Positions 53,520 to 62,688 of a stretch of DNA of 64,000 nucleotides are shown here, one piece after another. Under the pieces are notes generated by a model. It made no database searches and was not told the origin of the DNA. It saw nothing but the letters and a program-made list of their open reading frames with translations. A program made the position numbers and the translations under genes. This DNA is from Paenibacillus gyeongsangnamensis (lineage in GTDB: Bacteria; Bacillota; Bacilli; Paenibacillales; NBRC-103111): assembly GCF_027533625.1 (NCBI RefSeq), contig NZ_JAQAGZ010000017.1:62001-126000 (forward strand), written 5' to 3'. Numbering within the stretch: position 1 is the stretch's first letter; the number at the start of each line of letters is the position of its first letter.

Positions 53520-55436
53520 TTAATTCGATTTACTGATCGTCTCTTCGACCAAACGTTCAATCAGCTCCTCTAAGCCGAGCGAGCCGATATCTCCTTCCCC
53601 TCGCTTGCGGACCGCGACCGTGCCCGAGCTTTGCTCATTCTCGCCTAACACAAGCATGTAAGCCACTTTTTCAAGCTGGGCTTCACGAATTTTATAGCCA
53701 AGCTTCTCGCCGCGCTGATCAACTTCCGCGCGAAGGCCCGCCGCCTCCAGCGCACGCTTCACTTGAACCGCATAAGGAACGTACGGATCCGACACCGGCA
53801 ATATTTTGACCTGCACCGGCGCAAGCCAGCATGGGAAGGCTCCGGCATAATGCTCCGTAAGAATTCCGATGAACCGATCGATCGAACCGTAAACGGCGCG
53901 GTGAATGACGACCGGACGGTGCTTCTGGTTATCTTCGCCAATATATGACAGATCGAACTTCTCGGGCATTTGGAAATCTAGCTGGATCGTGGCGCATTGC
54001 CAGCTGCGTTTCAGCGCATCGAGAATGTGAAAGTCGATCTTCGGGCCGTAGAAGGCTCCGTCTCCTTCATTAACAACGTAGCGGATGCCCCGCCGGTCCA
54101 GCACATTCTGAAGCGCGTCTTCCGCTTCGTTCCATAACACTTCGGAGCCCATAGAGCTCTCTGGACGAGTGGACAGCTCAATCTTGTAGTCGAATCCGAA
54201 TATCCGGTACATTTCATCGATCAGCGCTATAACGCGGGCGATTTCATCCTCGATCTGATCCGGTCTTACGAAGAGATGGGCATCGTCCTGACAGAACGTC
54301 CGTACGCGCATCATGCCGTTCAAGGCGCCGGAGTACTCGTGCCGGTGGACTTGCCCGAATTCGGCGATCCGCAGCGGAAGCTCGCGGTACGAATGAAGGG
54401 TGTTTTTGAAGATCAGCATGTGCCCCGGACAGTTCATCGGCTTCAGCGCGAACCTGTCTTCATCGACCTCCGTGAAATACATATTCTCGTGATAATGATC
54501 CCAGTGCCTTGATTGCTCCCAGAGCCGTTGATTCATCATAAACGGCGTCCTTACCTCCTGGTAATCATGTCTCCTCTGCAGCACCCTCGAGAAATTCTCT
54601 AGCTCCGTACGGAGCGTCATGCCCTTCGGCAGATAGAACGGCATGCCGGGGGCCTCCTTAGAGAACATGAACAAGCCGAGCTCTTTCCCCAGCTTCCTAT
54701 GATCGCGCTTCTTCGCTTCCTCGAGCAGGAACAAATGTTCCTTCAGCTGTTCCTTCTTAGGGAAGGCGGTCCCGTAAATGCGCTGCAGCATTTTGTTGTC
54801 CGAGCTCCCTCGCCAGTAGGCGCCTGCTGCGTTTAGAAGCTTGAATGATTTGATCCGGCCGGTAGACGGCAGATGGGGCCCACGGCACAGATCCACAAAC
54901 TCGCCTTGCTCATACAGAGTAATCACCGAAGTCTCGGGCAACTCATGTATCAGCTCCAGCTTCAGCGACTCCCAGAGTTTCTCGAATGTTCTTATCGCTT
55001 CTTCGCGGCTTACGACACGCCGGGTAATGGGCAGGTTCTCCTGCACAATGCTTTCCATGACCCGCTCAATCGCAGCAAGATCGTCAGTCGAGATAGGCTT
55101 CTCGATGTCGATGTCATAATAGAAGCCATCCTCGATGACGGGACCGATTCCGAGCTTTACTGAACCCTGCCCATAGATTCGCTTGATGGCTTGAGCCATG
55201 AGATGCGCCGTGCTGTGCCTTAGCACCTGCAAGCCGTCCCGGCTGTCTGCGGCGACGATTTCGACGAGGCAGTCCTCTTCGATCGACCGGCTGAGGTCCG
55301 CCAATTGACCGTTCAGCTTCCCGGCAACCGCATTCTTGCTGAATCCCGGACGGATGGACTCCGCCACTTGCTCAACCGTAGTCCCTGTGGCTTACTCCCG
55401 TACAGCCCCATCCGGAAAAGTTACTTTGATCGACAT
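53520..55436 (-). pseudogene. thrZ: threonyl-tRNA synthetase (thrZ-like) with a TAA at codon 15
   Basis: From ATG 55436, behind GGAGGA, the frame reads MSIKVTFPDGAVRE, then TAA (55392-55394), then continues in frame ATGTTVEQVAESIRPGF and on through all catalytic regions. Motifs seen: STAHLMAQAIKR (second domain), MNCPGHMLIFKN (zinc Cys), VHRHEYSGALNG, and the anticodon domain end. Only the TGS start is cut; a GTG at 55365-55367 could allow a shortened protein lacking most of TGS. Two full T-boxes precede it, as in B. subtilis thrZ, so it is more likely the reserve enzyme than thrS. Confidence 0.85.
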
Positions 55437-55474
55437 GTTCATTCCTCCATTTTATTGGTATTTGAATCTACACT

Positions 55475-55538
55475 AGGATAAACGCCTACGCCGTCCTTGT
55501 CTTACAAGGACCAGCGCGTTTACCAAGGTTGATGCGAA
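55475..55538. repeat. 64-bp double-hairpin repeat, copy 2
   Basis: Nearly identical to 6971-7034. It replaces the 3' part of the third T-box leader and lies directly before the synthetase ribosome binding site. Confidence 0.85.
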
Positions 55539-55610
55539 AAGGGGCTTTCAGCCGGGTCCCCTCTCTCTGTTCGGCATCGGATAAGCTTTCATGTCCTTGG
55601 TCGAAGCTTT
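55539..55610 (-). ncRNA. truncated third T-box leader (Stem I part only)
   Basis: About 72 bases are nearly identical to the 5' part of the two complete leaders: GACCAAGGACATGAAAG, the AGAGAGAGGGG turn and the GGCTGAAAGCCCC loop. The specifier, antiterminator and terminator are missing; a 64-bp palindromic repeat follows instead. It cannot work as a switch by itself. Confidence 0.8.
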
Positions 55611-55625
55611 TAACCTTCTTCACTA

Positions 55626-55882
55626 GAAAAAACAAAAAAACACTCGGTCCTGAAGGGACGAGTGCGCTCGTGGTTCCACCCTAATTCGATCCGCCGTACG
55701 GCAGGATCCTCATATCGGTTTCTGTAACGGGAATTCCCGGCGACCTATACTCTCACCCGTTGGATGATTTCCATATCGCAGCTGCAAGGGGGTAAAACGC
55801 TTAGGATGTCCGAAGGGGCTTTCAGCCGGGTCCCCTCTCTCTGTTCGGCATCGGATAAGCTTTCATGTCCTTGGTCGTCGCT
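55626..55882 (-). ncRNA. T-box riboswitch 2 (threonine)
   Basis: The conserved T-box AGGGTGGAACCACG is at 55669-55682. The competing terminator CACTCGGTCC/GGACGAGTG with a T run ends at about 55634. Stem I has GGCTGAAAGCCCC distally, and TTTTACCCCC around 55793 offers an ACC threonine specifier (inferred). It senses uncharged threonyl-tRNA and allows transcription into the synthetase gene. Nearly identical to the upstream copy. Confidence 0.9.
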
Positions 55883-55905
55883 TTTAACCTTCTTCACTGG
55901 AACAA

Positions 55906-56160
55906 ACAAAAAAGCACTCGGTCCTGAAGGGACGAGTGCGCACGTGGTTCCACCCTAATTCGATCCGCCTTACGGGGCAGGATCCTCATATCGGTTTCTG
56001 TAACGGGAATTCCCGGCGACGTATACTCTCACCCGTTGGATGATTTCCATATCGCAGCTGCAAGGGGGTAAAAGGCTTAGGATATCCGAAGGGGCTTTCA
56101 GCCGGGTCCCCTCTCTCTGAGTGGCATCGATAATCTTTCATGTCCTTGGTCGAAGCTTTT
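55906..56160 (-). ncRNA. T-box riboswitch 1 (threonine)
   Basis: This is the promoter-proximal leader, with T-box AGGGTGGAACCACG at 55943-55956 and a terminator stem at 55915-55938 followed by TTTTTT. Same Stem I and the same inferred ACC specifier (TTTTACCCCC near 56068) as copy 2. In series, both must antiterminate before the gene is read. Confidence 0.92.
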
Positions 56161-56165
56161 CATAA

Positions 56166-56195
56166 ATCATAACGAACGGCTATGCCGATTGTCAA
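56166..56195 (-). promoter_or_regulatory. promoter of the T-box/synthetase unit
   Basis: TTGACA (56190-56195), 18-bp spacer, TATGAT (56166-56171) on the minus strand. Transcription would begin a few bases before T-box 1. Confidence 0.75.
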
Positions 56196-56385
56196 GCGCA
56201 ATCTTATACGAAACGAGAAAATCTTGAAACCGGCGCGCGGCTAAGGATAATATCGTTTCTCGAGCGATGCGACGATGAAGATCCGCTCTCAGCCGGGCTC
56301 ATCAGCCAACTCATTGAAATCGCTTCCACTAAGATCGAGCCCTTGGTTTGAAGAGTTAGCTGTTATATTCTTTTTGCATTTGAAC

Positions 56386-57876
56386 CTAATGCCCTGCCGT
56401 AGTCTCCAAAACATCGGTGCCCTGCTTAGCATAAGCCATATTTTTGGTTATCAAACTGACAATCACTAAGACTGCAATATTAACGAATAGGGCGATAATT
56501 CCTTCATTCAAGTCTTTCATTGCTTGGGGAAGATAAGGAAACAGTTGACCGATATTGATGTTCCCCAGGTCCATAAAAGAGACTAGCGCTCCCCCAGTTA
56601 TTATCCCGGCAAATACTCCATGTTTGGTTGCAAAATTCCTTCTCATCAAGCTGGCGAAAAAGGCGGGAGCGAGCTGGGTGATAAAATTATAAGCGATTAA
56701 AGCGAGACTAAAAAGGGTATTCCCACCTTTAAACGTCAAGTAAATCCCTGTGAGAGAAATAAGTGGCACCAAGTATTTTACCAGTTTGGCAATCTGTTGG
56801 TCCGTTGTAGACGGCGTGAACACGCGATATATATTTTTAGCAAGCAAGGTGGATATGGACATCAGCAGCATTGAACTTGGCACTAGAGCCGCTAACACGC
56901 CGGTTCCGCCAATTAAACCTACAAACCACGGGTCAAAAGACTGTTTAGAAAGCTGCAGCAAAATAAGATCCGCTTCGCTGCCTTTTAACCCCGGTGCCTG
57001 TAAGATCGCTGCAAATCCTACAAAAAAGGCAAACAACAATATCAATTGGTATATTGGCATTAAGATTGCATTTTTTCGTAAAGCTTTTTCGCTGGAGGCA
57101 GCAAAAATAGGAGAAAATCCGTGAGGCCACATATAAAATCCAATCGAGCTTAAAATAACGGTCGATATGTACCATGATACGCTCATTCCTTGTTCCGGAA
57201 GAACGGTAAAGTTCGGTTTTGCATGTTCAACAGCCTCAAACATCGATTGAAAACCGCCATAATAATGAATCGGGAAATAAACTCCTAAAAATACGACAAT
57301 GCCAAGAATCAGAATATCCTTCAAAACGGATGTCCGGGCAGAACCGTGAATGCCGGAAATCATCACAAAAATGGTCACGCCAATAGCTCCAACCCAAATG
57401 GCGGCTGTAGAAGGAATGGCTCCATACGATGTGGCAGAAACGATATAACCTAACCCCTTCAATTGCAGGACTAAGTAGCAAGTACAAGCTATAACGCCTA
57501 TAACCGCAACAAGCACGCCAAGATAAGGGCTTTGATATTTTTTTACAAAAAAATCCGATTGGGAAACTAATTTGTGCTTCTTGGCGTATCTCCAAATCGC
57601 AGGGAAGGTCCAGTAGGAGATTACGGTAGCCAGACAGCCGTAGGTTACGATACTAAAGATGGAACCTCCATCCCCATAAGCCGAACCGCTTGCACCCAAA
57701 AAGGTAAAGGTCGTATACATTTCTCCTGCGGACAAGAGGAAAATCAACAGGGTTCCCATTCCGCGTCCTCCGACGGACCATTGTTCCAAGTTCATTTCTT
57801 TCCCTTTTTTAGCCCGGATCCCGATCAAAACAGAAATGATGAAAAAAAACAGGATGAAAAACACGGCAATATTCAT
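56386..57876 (-). CDS. sodium:solute symporter (SSF) family protein
   Basis: 496 residues with about 13 membrane segments. The N-terminal EQWSVGGRGMGTLLIFLLSA and GASGSAYGDGG loops fit SSF symporters. It overlaps the DUF3311 gene start-to-stop by 4 bp, as this pair usually does, and follows an M20 amidohydrolase. It probably imports an amino acid conjugate or organic acid with sodium; the substrate is not visible. Confidence 0.9.
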   Translation of the reverse strand: MNIAVFFILFFFIISVLIGIRAKKGKEMNLEQWSVGGRGMGTLLIFLLSAGEMYTTFTFLGASGSAYGDGGSIFSIVTYGCLATVISYWTFPAIWRYAKKHKLVSQSDFFVKKYQSPYLGVLVAVIGVIACTCYLVLQLKGLGYIVSATSYGAIPSTAAIWVGAIGVTIFVMISGIHGSARTSVLKDILILGIVVFLGVYFPIHYYGGFQSMFEAVEHAKPNFTVLPEQGMSVSWYISTVILSSIGFYMWPHGFSPIFAASSEKALRKNAILMPIYQLILLFAFFVGFAAILQAPGLKGSEADLILLQLSKQSFDPWFVGLIGGTGVLAALVPSSMLLMSISTLLAKNIYRVFTPSTTDQQIAKLVKYLVPLISLTGIYLTFKGGNTLFSLALIAYNFITQLAPAFFASLMRRNFATKHGVFAGIITGGALVSFMDLGNINIGQLFPYLPQAMKDLNEGIIALFVNIAVLVIVSLITKNMAYAKQGTDVLETTAGH

Positions 57877-58073
57877 CTTGAATCCCCCTTCTGATTAGCA
57901 GGATCTAGTTTATATATAATTCCCAAAATACCCGTGGTTAGAAAAGACCAGAATACAATCCAAAAGTGAAAAAACGGCATTCCCAGAACATAGGGCGTCA
58001 CTTTATTCGTAAAGAAAGTGCCCACAATAAAGCCAAGAAACGGAATCATTCCGAGCCAATATATGGATTTCAT
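57873..58073 (-). CDS. DUF3311 domain-containing small membrane protein
   Basis: 66 residues with two membrane segments (about 5-25 and 35-57), reading IPFLGFIVGTFFTNKVTPYV and GMPFFHFWIVFWSFLTTGIL. DUF3311 proteins accompany SSF symporters and may be a small subunit. Stop and start overlap with the symporter gene by 4 bp. Confidence 0.88.
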   Translation of the reverse strand: MKSIYWLGMIPFLGFIVGTFFTNKVTPYVLGMPFFHFWIVFWSFLTTGILGIIYKLDPANQKGDSR

Positions 58074-58083
58074 ACTTTTCCCC

Positions 58084-59271
58084 CTAGCATGTTAGATTTA
58101 ACAGTTTAAAAGTCCCGTGTACAAATAGCTTCACCCCATATTGCAAAGCCTGTTCATCGAAAGTAAATTTTGGATGATGGTGAGGATAAATAATCCCTTT
58201 ATTTTCATTACGAGCTCCTATACTAATATAAGTTCCTGGAACTGCTTGCTGATAAGCAGAGAAGTCCTCGCTTCCCATCACTGGCTTGATCATCTCTCGG
58301 CTATCTTCGCCAAAGACTTCACAGACCGTTTCATCCATCCAGCGTGTTACTTCTTCATCATTAATGACCGGAGCATAACCGAACTGATAATCGAATTCAT
58401 AAGCAGCTCCGTGCGCTTCTGTAATCCCTTTTACTATGCGTTCGATAAAAGCTGGAATCTTATCCCTAAGCTCCGGATTAAAGCTTCGAACGGATCCTCC
58501 AATGTTCACTTTACTTGGAATAACATTAATCGCACTCCCCGCATGGAACTGGGTCACTGAAATCACAAGAGCTGCCTGAGCATCCCGATACCTCGAAACA
58601 ATGTGCTGGAGATTGGATACAACCTGGGTTCCGATTGCAATGGGATCAATGGTGAGCTCAGGCTGTGAGGCGTGCCCTCCTTTACCCACTACTGTAATTT
58701 TAAATGTATCCGCTCCAGCCATGATCGGACCGTAACCCAAACCAATTTTCCCTAAAGGAAGCGTCGACATGAGATGGGTGCCGATAATCAAATCTACTCC
58801 TTCAAGCACACCGGCCTTCACCATCTCCCCGGCGCCACCGGGCGGTAGTTCCTCAGCATGCTGAAATAAAAAGCGCACCTCCCCTATAATTTGATCCTGT
58901 AACTGTGCAAGAATCTTTGCCGCACCAAGCAGCATCGCCGTATGCCCGTCATGTCCGCAAGCATGCATCACGCCCGAATTCTGCGAGACAAAGTCGAAAT
59001 CATTCTCTTCATCAATTGGGAGCGCATCCATATCTGCCCGCAGTGCAATAACTTTCCCGGGTTGCCGGCCAATCAAACGAGCCATAACACTTGTTTTTGT
59101 CGGCCGTGAAATTTCCAAACCGCCAAACGTTTGCAGCGTTTCATAAACAAATTGTGCCGTTTTTTCCTCCTGAAAAGACAGCTCCGGGTACTTATGTAAA
59201 TATCTTCGCCACCCAATCACTTCGTCTTTAACATCCTCGATTAAATCATGAATCGTTGCCATTTGAGACAC
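58084..59271 (-). CDS. M20 family amidohydrolase
   Basis: 395 residues. Metal motifs: ALRADMDALPI, HACGHDGHTAML and QHAEELPPGGAGEM, with a dimerisation domain in the middle (GKGGHASQPE). It fits the amidohydrolase/aminoacylase group that cuts N-acyl amino acids or indole-acetyl conjugates. It starts at GTG 59271 behind AAGGAGC. First gene of a three-gene unit with DUF3311 and the symporter, so the symporter probably imports its substrate. Confidence 0.9.
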   Translation of the reverse strand: MSQMATIHDLIEDVKDEVIGWRRYLHKYPELSFQEEKTAQFVYETLQTFGGLEISRPTKTSVMARLIGRQPGKVIALRADMDALPIDEENDFDFVSQNSGVMHACGHDGHTAMLLGAAKILAQLQDQIIGEVRFLFQHAEELPPGGAGEMVKAGVLEGVDLIIGTHLMSTLPLGKIGLGYGPIMAGADTFKITVVGKGGHASQPELTIDPIAIGTQVVSNLQHIVSRYRDAQAALVISVTQFHAGSAINVIPSKVNIGGSVRSFNPELRDKIPAFIERIVKGITEAHGAAYEFDYQFGYAPVINDEEVTRWMDETVCEVFGEDSREMIKPVMGSEDFSAYQQAVPGTYISIGARNENKGIIYPHHHPKFTFDEQALQYGVKLFVHGTFKLLNLTC

Positions 59272-59366
59272 TATTTCAGCTCCTTTTTATTCAGATTTCT
59301 TAAAAACCCGTATTTTAGGATTGTTTAAGGATTTTTTTCCTTAAATGAAGTATAGTGTTTCGTGAG

Positions 59367-59562
59367 TTTAATTTCAATATCTTTTTTACATATGCTAAAG
59401 GTGTAGGTGGGGTATCCCCTGTAGGAGCGGCAGCGTCCGCCTTTGTTATCGGAAAATGACCGCCGCATAATAATCAATTGACAATTTTCCGATAACAACA
59501 GCGGCCGGAAGGGGATAACCCACCGGAGACCAAAGCAGCTTTCTCTATTTCATGGGTTTCTC
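59367..59562. repeat. 196-bp palindromic repeat, copy D
   Basis: Reverse orientation relative to copies B and C, ending GGGTTTCTC at 59562. Inner arms GTTATCGGAAAAT and ATTTTCCGATAAC are intact. The left end is degraded. It lies between the M20 operon and the regulator gene upstream. Confidence 0.85.
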
Positions 59563-59563
59563 T

Positions 59564-59595
59564 ACAAAAATAAGCACCCAAAATCATGGGTGCTT
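59564..59595 (-). terminator. terminator of the regulator gene
   Basis: AAGCACCC/GGGTGCTT stem followed by ATTTTTG on the minus strand. It overlaps the stop codon. Confidence 0.8.
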
Positions 59596-60892
59596 ACAAC
59601 AATCGATAAATATTACTTGGCCTTCCACGAGTGGCATAGGCCTCTTTGCCAACGCATTGTGCCAAATCAACTTCACACATATCCGTAACAATACGCCGTA
59701 CATTGCGCTCTGTCATCTCAAGATGTGTCGCTAAGTCCTTTGTTGTAAAATCACGCCAACCCATTTTTTGTATAATGGCCGATATTTTTTTATACGTTTT
59801 TACACTGATATTCCCTTTTTTTAACTTTTCAATAAGGATGTCATTTTGGGTACGGCTGGCATATTGCAGTTCGTTTTGTTTGCCTGGTGATTCGACAATC
59901 TTGCCGTCATCTTGAACAATTACAATTTCGCGCTTCTTCATTTCCTTTGAATGTTGAATAGCACGAAAAGCATTGATTTCCGCCGAATAGGCCGTATCGC
60001 CAAAGCCAATTCCAACGGCAACGGTAGTGTCTGCTTCAAAAGCCAGCTTCTGAACGGTAGCTTCAAGCGAAATAATTTCTCGTTCAATGGCACCGCGAGA
60101 ACTAAAAATCATGTATCTGCCGTTTCCTTTTTCTGAAACAGAACCATTTATTTTTTCGCCCATTTGTATCAACATTTCTTTTAACCGAAGCTCTAAGTAC
60201 TGCAAATGATAAGGAGTTTTCATTTCCTCCGCCACTCTGTTAAAAAATTCAACTTCAATGATTTCAACACCGATTTGTGTGTCTTTAAAGTAGGATGTCT
60301 TTACTTTTTCAGAAAGAATCCGAAGCGTTTGTCGTATTTCCATCTTACTCATTGACATCCGGTAGGCTGGAATTCCGTTTTCCCTTAAAGCTTCACACAC
60401 GGAAGGAAAACAAGACAAAGCGCCTTCCGTCTTTCCCTTATTCCATAAATCTAAGTGAAAATGCAGCAATTCATTCGAATCAACATCTAATTCAAACACT
60501 TTAGTATAGATCGTTGGAATTTTTATATTTAACTGTGACAAAGCTTCTTCGCCAATATTGTTCGAGGACATGGTATCCATGCTTAGATGCTCAATAATTT
60601 TTCCTTGTTCATAAATCATCTCTAAAAAAGATTTATAAAAACCTGATTCCGTAGCAGGAACATGGACCATTATTTTATCTGTACCTAGCGTTTTCTTCGC
60701 AATTTCGTAAGGAAGCGGACCGGAAAAAAGCCAAGCATGTACGTGAGGATGATGCTCTATTACAATGTTCTCTACCTCTTCGGTTTGTACATAGGGAAAT
60801 AAGATGAATTCCAACTCATGTTTATATTCATCTGACAAGTCTAAAATCTGTTCTATAGAAGCTTTTAGACCGACTAATCCGATTTTATACAT
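59594..60892 (-). CDS. GGDEF-like domain transcriptional regulator
   Basis: 432 residues. The N-terminal part (1-190) is a ligand-sensing-like alpha/beta domain (MYKIGLVGLKASIEQIL, HVHAWLFSGPLPYEI). The middle (about 220-340) resembles a degenerate nucleotide-cyclase/GGDEF fold (NGRYMIFSSRGAIERE, VAVGIGFGDTAYSAEINAFR). The C-terminus is a winged helix (TTKDLATHLEMTERNVRRIV). It probably controls the amidohydrolase/symporter operon next to it; this is inferred from position. Confidence 0.7.
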   Translation of the reverse strand: MYKIGLVGLKASIEQILDLSDEYKHELEFILFPYVQTEEVENIVIEHHPHVHAWLFSGPLPYEIAKKTLGTDKIMVHVPATESGFYKSFLEMIYEQGKIIEHLSMDTMSSNNIGEEALSQLNIKIPTIYTKVFELDVDSNELLHFHLDLWNKGKTEGALSCFPSVCEALRENGIPAYRMSMSKMEIRQTLRILSEKVKTSYFKDTQIGVEIIEVEFFNRVAEEMKTPYHLQYLELRLKEMLIQMGEKINGSVSEKGNGRYMIFSSRGAIEREIISLEATVQKLAFEADTTVAVGIGFGDTAYSAEINAFRAIQHSKEMKKREIVIVQDDGKIVESPGKQNELQYASRTQNDILIEKLKKGNISVKTYKKISAIIQKMGWRDFTTKDLATHLEMTERNVRRIVTDMCEVDLAQCVGKEAYATRGRPSNIYRLL

Positions 60893-61002
60893 CCTGTATT
60901 CGACTTCCTTTATTATCTATATTGTTCTTTGTAGAGCATCAATTTTTCCTTTTGAACTATTGTATCATGTGACATGAAGGAAAAATAGGTTGTATAGGTT
61001 TG

Positions 61003-61306
61003 TCAGGATAATGCCTCCCATCGCGTCCATAGTTCAGGGGGATTTAGTTCATATGTCTCCTTTTCTCTAAACATGAATTGATGCATGACCAATTCCCTGC
61101 GAATCGTAGCGAAATCATCATGATAGCCTTTAATCCAGTCATTCAATTCTTTCTCTGAATAGGTCCTCCCCTTCTCCAGATCCGCAATGAGGTGTTCCAA
61201 TACAATGCTTCTTCTTCAACTGAGCCGGCAGATGCTTCAGTTTCCCGTCCAAGGTGAAGAAACGTTTAAGAACGGAATCCACCAACCGCTTATCGTTATC
61301 GTCCAC
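61003..61306 (-). pseudogene. DUF2087 family protein with a frameshift
   Basis: It starts GTG 61306 behind GGAGGAGG as VDDNDKRLVDSVLKRFFTLD, then DGKLKHLPAQLKKK. It changes frame near 61200 and goes on IVLEHLIADLEKGRTYSEKE, IKGYHDDFATIRRELVMHQF. This is a complete DUF2087 domain interrupted by one extra base. Family members are predicted DNA-binding regulators or parts of them. Confidence 0.75.
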
Positions 61307-61448
61307 TGACGTTCCTCCTCCGGTTTCGTTCATGTTCCGATAGATCAAGTCCATCGAAGCCATAGCGTGACTCTTATTTAACACCAGTTTAACACCAAAT
61401 GTACAACCGGATGGTGTCTCATTGCCTAAATTTAACTTACCTCTCTTC

Positions 61449-61700
61449 ATTCTGGCCTACCTTTATTTTCGTCCTTTGTTTTACAAATCCGTCATTAGTA
61501 TCATCGTTCTTTCATTAGTCGTTGGATTTCTGCAAGATTTAGTAATTCCTTATGGTATCCACAATTTTGGGATCGGCAGTATCTTCGGTGGTTTTTGGAT
61601 GGGACTTTCTTTAGGTATTCTTACGAGGCTGAACGCCAGTTTGGGGAGCGGTTCGTTGCTGGGTAAGATGCTTATCAACGCTATGGATACTCCCTTAGCA
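61449..61700 (+). pseudogene. fragment of a YitT family membrane protein
   Basis: The frame reads FYKSVISIIVLSLVVGFLQD and IGSIFGGFWMGLSLGILTRL, then NASLGSGSLLGKMLINAM. This is the middle part of a YitT-type transporter. Both the N-terminal membrane segments and the C-terminal DUF2179 domain are missing. It is a gene remnant, convergent with the decayed AEC gene. Confidence 0.65.
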
Positions 61701-61745
61701 AATCAATCTTCATCATTGATTCCCCGGTTTATCTTCCTAGCTTTT

Positions 61746-62591
61746 TTACATGATTTGAACTATATAATACAACACTCGGAGCACGAAGACTAACAAACCT
61801 GTATTTAGAACCCAACTGGAAATCGCCAGGTCATTATCCAATCTATATAACTGTGGTGGCATCAAAGATGTGAAGGCCGGGGGCATCGCAGACAAAATTA
61901 AAATGACTTTAAGGGCCATCTGATGATCAATATCCCCTAGCCCTAAAAAATAACCAAATGAGATCATACAGGAAGGAACGATTATGAACTTCACCACAGA
62001 GATGGAAAGACATTCTCTTATGTATCCCTGTATTGCACTAATCCTCATTTTAAAGCCAATAGGTATGACCAATAATAGAGTTGAAAGAGGTACTATGACT
62101 GTGTTTATCATTCCATAAAAGTGTGGTCTTTCCCAAGGGGAGAAATGTAACGCACATCCGATCAAAACGGAAGACAAAGATACAAGGATAAACGGATCGT
62201 ACTATTTTCATTAACGAATTCAACGGATCCATGGCTTTCTTCTCTTTCAAATCATTAAGTCCGTATATTCTGGCTATGGGGAAGCCTACCGAATAATAAA
62301 CAAATTCCTCCAATTCGAAACACCTAGGGCCAATAACCCGCCTAAGACCAGAGTGAATATTCCTAAAAAGGGCAATACAATGAGTTTGATATTTTCCAAT
62401 TGAGCGAGCCAAAATGCTCCGATAACGATAATCGGGTTTAGACAAATAATAACGATTTTGATGATCTGCTTTAGAATATCATCCAGTGGCACCGATGCAG
62501 GTATTTTATCGCGATCCCATAACCATCTAAGCCCTCTTCCCAAAAATATACCAGTTATAATAATACCCGTTGAAAATAAGAGCTTTTCTAT
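61746..62591 (-). pseudogene. AEC family (auxin efflux carrier-like) transporter, multiply frameshifted
   Basis: Three pieces in different frames make one AEC protein: EKLLFSTGIIITGIFLGRGL to LVLGGLLALGVS (62591-62310), then VGFPIARIYGLNDLKEKK (near 62270), then DPFILVSLSSVLIGCAL through LDNDLAISSWVLNTGLLVFV to the stop at 61746. Part of the middle is also missing. The codon at the expected start (62589-62591, behind AAAGGAGAG) is ATA, as in the phosphotransferase gene at 33245. Clearly dead. Confidence 0.8.
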
Positions 62592-62688
62592 TTTCTCTCT
62601 CCTTTCATATATGAAAATGGTGATAACTAAAGGAGAATTCCCGTATCACAATAATCATTGTGCCACGGGATCTCTTAGGTAAGCATCA

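Noticed and set aside
55539..56160. Long repeats here as a possible CRISPR or transposon end
   Set aside because: The repeats are whole T-box leaders with the conserved T-box and terminators, not short spaced repeats.
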